A stretch of 7,733 nucleotides of DNA, taken from positions 12,878 through 20,610 of the forward strand of contig JAQVUB010000004.1 of the NCBI GenBank assembly GCA_028699735.1, written 5' to 3'. This document shows, in pieces, positions 1-6,575 of this stretch (position 1 is its first letter; each line of letters opens with the position of its first letter). The notes under the pieces were generated by a model. The model was not told the DNA's origin and searched no databases. It saw only the letters and a list, made by a program, of their open reading frames with translations. The position numbers and the translations under genes were made by a program. The DNA comes from Lentisphaeria bacterium. GTDB taxonomy: Bacteria > Verrucomicrobiota > Lentisphaeria > Oligosphaerales > Oligosphaeraceae.

Positions 1-30
1 ACGAAAAAACACGAAAAAACACGAAAAATT
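1..30 (+). repeat. Tandem 10-bp direct repeat, ACGAAAAAAC type
   Basis: Two exact copies of ACGAAAAAAC (1-10 and 11-20) are followed by a third, diverged copy, ACGAAAAATT (21-30). The array may continue left of the window. The 10-bp period puts each ACG step on nearly the same face of the helix, and the A-tracts are in phase, so the DNA should be bent. The third copy's exact 10-mer recurs at 3382-3391, and inverted at 3569-3578, in the intergenic region before the transporter operon. An operator array for a regulator shared by the hydrolase and the transporter is a reasonable inference. Intrinsically curved upstream promoter DNA is the alternative. Confidence 0.6.
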
Positions 31-147
31 TTAAAGGTTGTTGCTTTGACGGATGATATTGCTTGCGAAAATTTTGCCTTGGCTCTGTCGCTTGTGGTAA
101 AGAGAGGGCTGTAAAGCAGGTTGCGTCGGCTGGGTGCGAGCAAATGC

Positions 148-162
148 TTTGAAAAATTCAAA
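148..162. repeat. AT-rich inverted repeat in the hydrolase leader
   Basis: TTTGAA (148-153) and TTCAAA (157-162) are perfect 6-bp arms around AAA. The element lies about 80 bp before the hydrolase start and just upstream of a weak promoter candidate. It could be an operator dyad or a small, weak RNA stem. The pairing is visible in the sequence, but nothing else supports a function. Confidence 0.3.
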
Positions 163-166
163 AGAG

Positions 167-193
167 TTTCCAAAACAGAATCTTGCGTATTAT
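167..193 (+). promoter_or_regulatory. Weak sigma-70-like promoter candidate before the hydrolase
   Basis: TATTAT (188-193) matches the -10 consensus at five of six positions. TTTCCA (167-172) matches the -35 consensus at four of six, but the spacer is only 15 bp. Transcription from here would give a leader of about 40 nt. A second possibility is TTGACG (46-51), which has a good -35 but no good -10 at the right distance. Promoter consensus in this lineage is not certain, so this is only a candidate. Confidence 0.2.
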
Positions 194-240
194 TTATCGA
201 AAAAATCGTTGTCAAAAACAAGCAACTGACAGGTCGTATT

Positions 241-3200
241 ATGAAACAGAAGAAGCTCTTATTCGCGTTTATGGCCGCACTCCTTTTTCACTGTGCAGTT
301 TTGCAGGGCAGGGAGTTGGATCTTGGCTCCGATGTGGCCACTCCTTTCGAAAAGGATGGTCAGAAAGTTGAGGTTGTCGGAGAAAACGGCAAAAAGAACC
401 TTTATTTTCAATGGGACACCGCAAAAAAAACATGGGGGGAGTTTTACTGGGTAAAGAGGATCGCTCCGCCGTGGAAGGATTTCAAGGTGCTCAAGATCCG
501 TGTTGAACTTCGGACGGGGAGTGCATCACTTCCGAAAAACATGATGATCCGTTTCACGGACCTGTACGGTGAAGTGTTTCAACTCTCCGCCCTGATTAAG
601 CTTGAAAAGACGGGGCAGGCTTCCGCCGAATTCATGTTCCCGCATGACTTCAAATTGCAACATTCCTGGAAGAGTGGTTCCAATGGGCGTAAGGACGGCG
701 GAATCGACTTCCCAGTGAGTTTGACCGGGATTGCCGTGAGTTTCCCCTTGAACTCCGGCATTGGCGACATTTATATCACATCGATCGATATTGAAGAGGA
801 ACCTTTTGCAGGTGCGGCATCCGTCACGGCACAGGAAGGAAGATCCTTACCGATAAAGTTTGATGTTTTTACGGGGCATCCGGCGCGGATCGTTCAGCCG
901 GACACTGGTAAATACTGCTATGGGGTTTTGCTCAACACAGGAGATGCGCCGGAAGATTTTTCCGTAGAGATATTTGTTCGCGACCACAACGGCGAGCAGG
1001 TTGAAAAAACAGTCGCCGCATCCGGTCGGATCGGAAGTGGTGCGCGCAGATATTACCGCCTGCCAGTACCGGACAAATTTGGCATCTACTATGTCAGCGC
1101 GGTCGTCAAGATCTCCGACGCGACGATAAAGGAGCCGGCCAAATCCTTTGCATTTTTTCAGCCGACCGGACATGGCATTCCCTATAAGAAAGGGCAATTC
1201 CGCTTTGGAGTCCAAACGCATTGGGGCCCGCAGGACATGAGTGTCTGGGAAAAAGAGGCGGAAGCCTTCCGTACCGTCGGTGCGCGGTTCTTCCGGAACG
1301 GAGTGTCCATCCAATGGCTTCACGGCAGTCCGGGAGTCTGGTCACATTCCTTTTTTGACGGCATCATCGATTTTTTCCTGAGCCGCGGAATACAGCTGGA
1401 ACTCGTGCTGAACGGTTCCGCACGCTGGGCTGCGGAAAATCCTGAAGACGGCAAAAAAAGTCCGCGCGGCAATCTGCCGCGTTTGGATGTCTGGAAAGAT
1501 TTTTGTGAAGAAGTGTTCCGCCATTACGGCGATCGGCTTGAGTCGTTTGAAATATGGAATGAGCCCGATCTGATCCATTTCGCTTTGTTTTCCGCTGAAG
1601 AGTATTATAAAATGGCGAAGATAGCATACGAAGCCCGCAACCGGTATGCGCCGGATGCGGAACTGATGAGCGCTGGATTCTGTAATTTTACAAGCAAAAA
1701 CAATTTTCATGAAAATGCAATGAAGCTATGCAAAGAATTATTTGACGTCCATTGTTTCCACGGTCATGGAACGCAGAAGGCTTTTCAAGGAGTCATTGAT
1801 CAGTCACTGATTCCAATGCGCAAGAAAATCGGGATCGAAACGATGCCATGGTATGCGCATGAAACCGCTTTGACTGGCACTGGATATGGGGAGAAAAAAC
1901 AAGCGGAAGCGCTGTTCAAAAAATTGATCTTCGCATGGTCACGCGGTTCGATCGGGTATACCTGGTATGACCTCCGCAATGACGGGATCGATCCATCCAA
2001 TCCCGAGCACAATTACGGAATGCTGACCCATGACTTTTACCCGAAAGCCGTCTATGTCGTATATAACACACTGACTGCTCTGCTCAACGGTAATACCACA
2101 TTCGAGAAGGATCTGTCCGACGGAAACGGGGTTCTTGCCTTCCGTTTCCGCCGGGAAACTGAGATTTTGATTGCTGCGTGGCATGACCGTGCCGGAGCGG
2201 CATCAGAACTGATGTTCAAAACGGATGCAGAAAGTGCAGAAATCATTGATCTGTGGGGAAACCGCAAGCCGGCGGACCGTTCCGGAGAACTGGTTTTTAT
2301 GCCCGTTTCGGGTGAACCTTCGGCATTGCGCTTGAAGAATGCCACTCGCTGTGAAGAAGGAGCCAGCATTCTTTCCGCCATGGATACGCGTATTTATCTG
2401 GGGAAAGAAAACACCTCCGCTGTGGAACTCACCGTCTCCAATGCTTTCGGGAAGACTGTCACATTTGATTTTGAAGCGAAAAATCCAGCCGGAATCACGG
2501 TTGAAAATATGCCGCAAATCGTTCTGCCACCGGAGGACAGGAAGAGTTTTCCGGTCGGAATAAAATATGACAGGTCGAAGATTGTGCCGGATTCATCGAT
2601 ATGTTTTTCATACAAAACGGGTGACGGTTTGAAAGGTTTTCTGTCATTGCCAGTGAACCTGATTCAATCGCTGCAAAAGGAATTTGGCAAGGAACCCTTT
2701 GCCGTAATCGATCAACGCGAACAGGTCTTTGAACTTTTCGACGCTGACCCCGGAAATGTCTTCCGGCTTTGGAAAGGCCCACAGGACCTTTCCGCAAGAC
2801 TTTGGGTCGCCGCTGATGAAAAGTTTTTTCGCCTGAAGGTCGAAGCGATAGATGACCAACACCGGCAACCGTATAGCGAAAGAAGTATCTGGAAAGGCGA
2901 CTCCCTTCAGGTGTTCTGTGCATTTTCCGGTCAGGATCAGGTGTGGCAGTTCGGATGTGCACTGCTGGATGACGGCGAGGTGGAACGCCACGTCTGGCAT
3001 CCGGAAACGGGTTTTTCGCCTGACATCTCGGCATTTGGATGCAAAGTGACAAGAAACGAAAAACGGACGGTCTATGAGCTTCAAGTTCCTTGGAACGCTT
3101 TCGGTATCGAGCCACAGGCATTGAAGCAGGGATTTCGTTTCAACGTGATGCTGAACGAGAGCGACAGTAACGTTCGTGAATCGTGGCTCCAGCTTGCGCC

Positions 3201-3264
3201 CGGGGTGGGCAACGTTGTCGATTCCCAGGCATATCCTGTTCTGGAATGGGAAAAGAGAAACTGA
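241..3264 (+). CDS. Secreted multidomain glycoside hydrolase (clan GH-A TIM barrel, C-terminal CBM9-like domain)
   Basis: Predicted retaining glycosidase of 1007 residues, acting outside the cytoplasm. I start it at ATG 241 because a Sec signal peptide begins there (MKQKK, then a hydrophobic core to about residue 20, then VLQG/RE) with AGG seven bases upstream; the frame opens earlier, at TTG 121, but that would bury the signal. There is no lipobox. Approximate layout: beta-sandwich 25-187; Ig-like 200-312; TIM barrel 319-617; beta-sandwich 627-700; Ig-like 702-811; CBM9-like 815-1007 (WKGDSLQVF from W884). In the barrel, FEIWNEPD gives the likely acid/base E441. HETALTG gives a likely nucleophile, E541, with E533 the alternative; a gap of about 100 residues suits clan GH-A. 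It resembles GH39/GH51-type enzymes, but I cannot assign a family or substrate. The importer downstream suggests it releases importable oligosaccharides. Confidence 0.88.
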   Translation: MKQKKLLFAFMAALLFHCAVLQGRELDLGSDVATPFEKDGQKVEVVGENGKKNLYFQWDTAKKTWGEFYWVKRIAPPWKDFKVLKIRVELRTGSASLPKNMMIRFTDLYGEVFQLSALIKLEKTGQASAEFMFPHDFKLQHSWKSGSNGRKDGGIDFPVSLTGIAVSFPLNSGIGDIYITSIDIEEEPFAGAASVTAQEGRSLPIKFDVFTGHPARIVQPDTGKYCYGVLLNTGDAPEDFSVEIFVRDHNGEQVEKTVAASGRIGSGARRYYRLPVPDKFGIYYVSAVVKISDATIKEPAKSFAFFQPTGHGIPYKKGQFRFGVQTHWGPQDMSVWEKEAEAFRTVGARFFRNGVSIQWLHGSPGVWSHSFFDGIIDFFLSRGIQLELVLNGSARWAAENPEDGKKSPRGNLPRLDVWKDFCEEVFRHYGDRLESFEIWNEPDLIHFALFSAEEYYKMAKIAYEARNRYAPDAELMSAGFCNFTSKNNFHENAMKLCKELFDVHCFHGHGTQKAFQGVIDQSLIPMRKKIGIETMPWYAHETALTGTGYGEKKQAEALFKKLIFAWSRGSIGYTWYDLRNDGIDPSNPEHNYGMLTHDFYPKAVYVVYNTLTALLNGNTTFEKDLSDGNGVLAFRFRRETEILIAAWHDRAGAASELMFKTDAESAEIIDLWGNRKPADRSGELVFMPVSGEPSALRLKNATRCEEGASILSAMDTRIYLGKENTSAVELTVSNAFGKTVTFDFEAKNPAGITVENMPQIVLPPEDRKSFPVGIKYDRSKIVPDSSICFSYKTGDGLKGFLSLPVNLIQSLQKEFGKEPFAVIDQREQVFELFDADPGNVFRLWKGPQDLSARLWVAADEKFFRLKVEAIDDQHRQPYSERSIWKGDSLQVFCAFSGQDQVWQFGCALLDDGEVERHVWHPETGFSPDISAFGCKVTRNEKRTVYELQVPWNAFGIEPQALKQGFRFNVMLNESDSNVRESWLQLAPGVGNVVDSQAYPVLEWEKRN

Positions 3265-3321
3265 AGAAAAGGCGATAATAGGTAAGCCCCGGATACAATC
3301 AATAAGCCTTAACATTTTTGC

Positions 3322-3334
3322 GAGCACGTTGCTC
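3322..3334. repeat. Inverted repeat GAGCA-CGT-TGCTC
   Basis: Perfect 5-bp arms, GAGCA (3322-3326) and TGCTC (3330-3334), flank CGT, about 58 bp after the hydrolase stop. No T-run follows on the + strand, so it is a poor intrinsic terminator. It may be an operator dyad or part of the 3' end of the hydrolase transcript. Confidence 0.3.
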
Positions 3335-3353
3335 ACGAGGATCATAAATGAAT

Positions 3354-3392
3354 GATTTTTTCGTGATAGACGTGATTCCCTACGAAAAATTC
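3354..3392. repeat. Long dyad of ACGAAAAATTC elements
   Basis: GATTTTTTCGT (3354-3364) and ACGAAAAATTC (3382-3392) face each other across a 17-bp spacer and pair at 10 of 11 positions. The right arm contains the exact 10-mer found at 21-30 before the hydrolase. The arrangement suits a dimeric regulator binding two inverted half-sites; an AU-rich RNA stem-loop is the other possibility. Confidence 0.5.
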
Positions 3393-3407
3393 TTATGTTA
3401 CATGGTA

Positions 3408-3422
3408 CGAAACCGGGTTTTG
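3408..3422. repeat. Inverted repeat CGAAACC-G-GGTTTTG
   Basis: AAACC (3410-3414) and GGTTT (3416-3420) are perfect arms around a single G. An outer C/G pair gives a 15-bp near-palindrome with one G/T position. The loop is too short for an RNA hairpin using all pairs, so a DNA operator is more natural; size and CG-rich centre resemble LacI-family sites. It begins within a second TACGAAA (3406-3412) that repeats 3381-3387 at a 25-bp offset. Confidence 0.35.
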
Positions 3423-3567
3423 GGACGGTGCAAAAGTATGCTGAGAATGCAGGCTTATGTCTGTACTGCAAACGTTACCGTTCTTCAAAGAGAATGCTGC
3501 CTGTAAAGTATCATCGGTGTGTGACGCCGCTGGTGTGGTTAGAAGAAAAACGGACTTGGTTCCCGGG

Positions 3568-3578
3568 GAATTTTTCGT
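3568..3578 (-). repeat. Inverted copy of the ACGAAAAATTC element
   Basis: GAATTTTTCGT is the exact reverse complement of ACGAAAAATTC at 3382-3392. It lies 30 bp before the binding-protein start and overlaps the dyad TTCCC-G-GGGAA (3560-3570). A regulator bound here would sit next to the ribosome-binding region. Pairing with 3382-3392 would instead make a long-range loop in DNA or RNA. Confidence 0.45.
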
Positions 3579-3594
3579 CGGACAACGGGTTCAA

Positions 3595-3607
3595 AGGGAG
3601 AGTCCCC
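3595..3607 (+). promoter_or_regulatory. Shine-Dalgarno of the binding-protein gene, in a small hairpin
   Basis: AGGGAG (3595-3600) is a strong Shine-Dalgarno, 8 bases before GTG 3609, and fixes that start. GGGA (3596-3599) can pair with TCCC (3603-3606) across a GAG loop, covering the site. It could also pair with TCCC at 3561-3564, and GGGGA (3565-3569) could instead pair with TCCCC (3603-3607) and free it. The pairings are visible; whether they regulate translation is inference. Confidence 0.5.
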
Positions 3608-3608
3608 T

Positions 3609-5090
3609 GTGAAAAAAACTTTCGCGTTGATCATCCTGGTATTGTCGGTGGCCTCGGTTTATACCTGGCTCTCGCAACCGGCCATACAGGAAGATGTACC
3701 GATCATGTATTGGAAAAGCGACTCCAATCCGCAGCGCTTCGAACAGATAGAGCTTTTTCACGACTGGCTCCGGAAGAAGGGGCATGTGACCAAAGACGGC
3801 AAACCTGCGGTCGAATTGCGGTTGGATCATAGCAACACCCATACGTCGATGATCCATGCAGTATCCGGAGTTGGTGGAGATATCATCGACGTTTTCGAAG
3901 TAACGCGATTTTTTCGTTCGATGGGCGTGGCGGATGACTTGACTCCCATTGCGGCTGCCGGAAAATTTGATATGTCCCATACTTACCCGGGACTGAGCGG
4001 ACTGCTCGTGTTCAACGGCCGCCAGTATGCTTATTTATGCAATGGCAACGTGTTTAATATGTGGTTCAATCTCGATACGCTGAAGAAATACGGTATGGAA
4101 GCCCCACCGGAAGAATGGACGCCTGAGACATTCGAGAAATATGCCAAGGAATACGTGAAACGGGCCAACGCTGATAATCCCAAACCACAGAATTTCTTCG
4201 GCGAGTCGATTGCCAACAAAGAACCTTTCCTGCTTTGTATGAGCCGCAGCATGGGGCACGATTTTTATAATGAAACCATGACCCGGTCAAACATCAACAA
4301 TCCAGCAACCGAAAAAGCGCTTGAGCTGTTTTATAAATGGACTTATGAAGACCGTCTGTTCCCGACTGCGGCCGATGTCGCAAGCGCCAACGAGGCAGGG
4401 GGTTACGGCGGTGCCACTTTCTCGCAGTTCATCAACGGGAAGCTGGCCATGATCATCACTGGGCGTTTCGCACTGATCCGTTTCCGCGAGCTGAAAGACC
4501 CGATCAATGTCTGGGCCACACAATATCCTATGTGGGATTTCAAGAATATGATCGTAGCCGCCCGCTCGACAATTGTATACAAAGGCAGTAAAAACAAGGA
4601 ATTCACCCGGCTTTTCATGGAATTTCTGGCAGACAAGGACTACAACGAATATATCATAGAGGGCGCAGATGGACTGCCCCCAAACCCCAGTTACGCCATT
4701 GGCAATCCGAAATATCTGACTCCACGTCCGAACGAAGGAAATGTCCACTCCGCCGAACTCAAATGGGCCTTGGAAACCTCCTTTTGCCCATCGATTTCTC
4801 CGTATTTCAATATTTTGGGAAGTAACTGGACCATTTATGTGATGGGCAAGTATTTCAACGGCAGAGCCACTGCCAAAGAAGCACTGCAAGAAGCGGAGAT
4901 GCGCTATAATACAGGAATTGATGACGCGATCAAAGCGAACGATGAACTGCGTAAACAATGGGAAGCCGATATCGCCAGTCAGAAAATAATCGATAAATGC
5001 AAGGAACAAGGGGAAAAAATACCGGCAAAATTAATTATCAATCCATTTTATCTGGGATACTATCGAGCCAAGGGTTTGCTGGAGGAGTAA
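3609..5090 (+). CDS. Extracellular solute-binding protein of a sugar ABC importer (family 1)
   Basis: Predicted 493-residue binding protein that captures an oligosaccharide and delivers it to the two permeases downstream. Start is GTG 3609, set by a strong Shine-Dalgarno. Residues 1-25 form an export signal (MKKTFALIILVLSVASVYTW) with no lipobox cysteine and no clear cleavage site, so it is free in the periplasm or anchored by this helix. The mature part begins like family-1 binding proteins (VPIMYWKSDSNPQRFEQIELF). It contains the typical NMWFNLDTLKKYGMEAPPEEWTPETFEKYA stretch starting at residue 150, recognised here through its order: FN(L)D, KKYG, P.EW and T.E.F. The C-terminal 60 residues are charged and helical, ending PFYLGYYRAKGLLEE. 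Its stop is 3 bp before the first permease, whose ribosome-binding site lies inside this gene. The sugar cannot be read from the sequence. Confidence 0.9.
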   Translation: MKKTFALIILVLSVASVYTWLSQPAIQEDVPIMYWKSDSNPQRFEQIELFHDWLRKKGHVTKDGKPAVELRLDHSNTHTSMIHAVSGVGGDIIDVFEVTRFFRSMGVADDLTPIAAAGKFDMSHTYPGLSGLLVFNGRQYAYLCNGNVFNMWFNLDTLKKYGMEAPPEEWTPETFEKYAKEYVKRANADNPKPQNFFGESIANKEPFLLCMSRSMGHDFYNETMTRSNINNPATEKALELFYKWTYEDRLFPTAADVASANEAGGYGGATFSQFINGKLAMIITGRFALIRFRELKDPINVWATQYPMWDFKNMIVAARSTIVYKGSKNKEFTRLFMEFLADKDYNEYIIEGADGLPPNPSYAIGNPKYLTPRPNEGNVHSAELKWALETSFCPSISPYFNILGSNWTIYVMGKYFNGRATAKEALQEAEMRYNTGIDDAIKANDELRKQWEADIASQKIIDKCKEQGEKIPAKLIINPFYLGYYRAKGLLEE

Positions 5091-5093
5091 TCA

Positions 5094-6560
5094 ATGAACA
5101 GGAAAGAAATTCGTGAGATCGCAACCGGTTTGGGATTCCTGTTGCCGAATATTCTAGGATTTTTGGCATTTACAGCAGTGCCGCTGGTCATCAGCCTGGT
5201 CATGGCATTTACCGACTGGAATTTGGAAATGCACAACATGTTCAAAGATAACACGGTCCAGTTTATCTGGTTTGATAACTTCATCAAGCTGTTTGCTGAT
5301 CCGGATTTTATTCGCTATCTCAGCAATACCTTGTTCATGATGATGGGAATCCCATTCGGTATCGCGGGAAGCTTGTTCGCGGCAATGCTCCTGAATAACG
5401 ACTTCAAAGGTGGTTCGAAGCGAATCTGGGGAATTTGCCTGGCGTCGGTGGTGCTGATTATTTCGATCAGCGCTTTGATGCTGGCCGGCATGCATGCGAC
5501 TGCCACAATGATGTTGATCACCGCAGTGCTTGGCGTGATTCTTTTGATCGGTTGTGCCGGCGGCCAGACAGTTTACCGCACGCTTTTCTACTTCCCGCAT
5601 TTCACGGCGGGAGTCAGTACTTATATCCTCTGGAAAAAACTCTACAGCCCGGAAAACGGCCCGATCAACAATGCATTGCGAAAAGTTCTGGATTCCGTTT
5701 CGCCCTTTCTGGCTCAAATGTCAGACACGACCGCTCATGCAATCGCCAACATCATGCTCATTGTGGCGATTGCACTGATCGGATATAGCTTTTGGCGCAA
5801 AATCAAACATTGGCTCGATGGCGATTGTGGTTCATTCAGTCTGGCGATCAGCCTGGCAATTCTGAGCATTGCATTGATTCTGACTTCATGCTGGAGCCGG
5901 CTGACAGTTCCTGCACTGGCCGTACTGGCGGTTGCCTTCATCTGTACACTTGTCGTGCTGATTCGAGGACGTAAATACCGATGCGTGCTGGATTACGGGT
6001 TGTCTGACGCAGTGATCATCAGCGGTACAATTCTGGTGTTTTCCTTGATATTGGCAGGACTGAGCAATGTGATCTGGGATCTGCCGGCGCAAGCTACGGC
6101 AGGGCTGACCCCGCCCAAGTGGCATGCTGATTACAACTGGGCCAAGCCCGCGCTGATGCTGATGGGCTTCTGGGGCGCGATCGGTTCCAACAATACCCTG
6201 CTGTACCTGGCCGGCCTTTCCGGCGTATCGCAGGAGCTTTATGAGGCGGCGGACATAGATGGCGCCAGCCCCTGGCAACGCTTCTGGAGCATTACCTGGC
6301 CACAACTCTCCAATATCACATTTTTCATTCTGATCATGGCGGTGATCGGAGGTCTGCAGGGCGGTTTTGAAATGGCCAAGGCCATGACCAACGGCGGACC
6401 GGCCGGAGCCACTACCACGTTGAGTTACTATATTTATATTGAGGGTTTCTCGACCGGACGCCTTGGTTACGCTTCGGCGGTGTCGTGGACGCTCTTTGCA
6501 ATGGTATTTCTGGTGACGCTTTTCAACTGGAAATTCGGCAATCGCTATACCAACGAATAG
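5094..6560 (+). CDS. Sugar ABC transporter permease, MalF/UgpA type, with two extra membrane insertions
   Basis: Inner-membrane permease of 488 residues; family members are usually about 300. GGAGGA (5081-5086), at the end of the binding-protein gene, serves ATG 5094. Familiar parts: first helix 10-33; second helix about 80-102; YRTLFYFPHFTAGVSTYILW from Y161; LYSPENGPINNAL; WAKPALMLMGFWG from W349; and the EAA loop from E384 (EAADIDGASPWQRF), which contacts the ATPase. Two stretches do not belong to the usual fold. Residues 111-158 look like two helices (112-131, 135-154). Residues 201-342 look like four (216-234, 248-268, 270-290, 303-327). Both counts are even, so the topology of the core is kept. 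The gene is intact and in frame across both stretches. It should pair with the second permease. Confidence 0.9.
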   Translation: MNRKEIREIATGLGFLLPNILGFLAFTAVPLVISLVMAFTDWNLEMHNMFKDNTVQFIWFDNFIKLFADPDFIRYLSNTLFMMMGIPFGIAGSLFAAMLLNNDFKGGSKRIWGICLASVVLIISISALMLAGMHATATMMLITAVLGVILLIGCAGGQTVYRTLFYFPHFTAGVSTYILWKKLYSPENGPINNALRKVLDSVSPFLAQMSDTTAHAIANIMLIVAIALIGYSFWRKIKHWLDGDCGSFSLAISLAILSIALILTSCWSRLTVPALAVLAVAFICTLVVLIRGRKYRCVLDYGLSDAVIISGTILVFSLILAGLSNVIWDLPAQATAGLTPPKWHADYNWAKPALMLMGFWGAIGSNNTLLYLAGLSGVSQELYEAADIDGASPWQRFWSITWPQLSNITFFILIMAVIGGLQGGFEMAKAMTNGGPAGATTTLSYYIYIEGFSTGRLGYASAVSWTLFAMVFLVTLFNWKFGNRYTNE

Positions 6561-6575
6561 GGAGATGCGAGCCTG

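Larger units (their letters stand above)
3265..3608 (+). promoter_or_regulatory. 344-bp dyad-rich intergenic region before the transporter operon
   Basis: I see no convincing gene here. The open frame from 3395 only runs into the binding protein in another frame. The region holds inverted repeats at 3322-3334, 3354-3392 and 3408-3422, an inverted copy of ACGAAAAATTC at 3568-3578, an 8-bp direct repeat GAGAATGC (3443-3450, 3490-3497), the dyad TTCCC-G-GGGAA (3560-3570) and a Shine-Dalgarno in a small hairpin. It should carry the operon promoter and operators, but no good -35/-10 pair is visible; TATCAT (3509-3514) and TATGTT (3394-3399) are only -10-like. No clear terminator for the hydrolase is present. 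The best is an AU-rich stem, ATCAT/ATGAT (3341-3356), leading into six Ts. Confidence 0.55.

Noticed and set aside
121..240. N-terminal extension of the hydrolase from TTG 121 (40 extra residues)
   Set aside because: It has no clear ribosome-binding site and would bury an obvious signal peptide that begins at ATG 241.
3269..3310. AAGGC/GCCTT pairing and the TAAGCC direct repeat after the hydrolase stop
   Set aside because: The arms are short and the loop is 32 bases, so a stable structure is unlikely.
3339..3361. Intrinsic terminator after the hydrolase (ATCAT/ATGAT stem then six Ts)
   Set aside because: The stem is only five A/T-rich pairs plus wobbles. The T-run is also part of the ACGAAAAATTC dyad, so I did not call it a terminator.
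2644..3471. 275-codon minus-strand frame opposite the hydrolase C-terminus
   Set aside because: It lies opposite the CBM9-like domain, and its translation shows no domain, signal or operon context.
3395..3832. 145-codon + strand frame overlapping the binding-protein start
   Set aside because: It overlaps the well-supported binding-protein gene in another frame for over 200 bp, and its translation has no recognisable domain.
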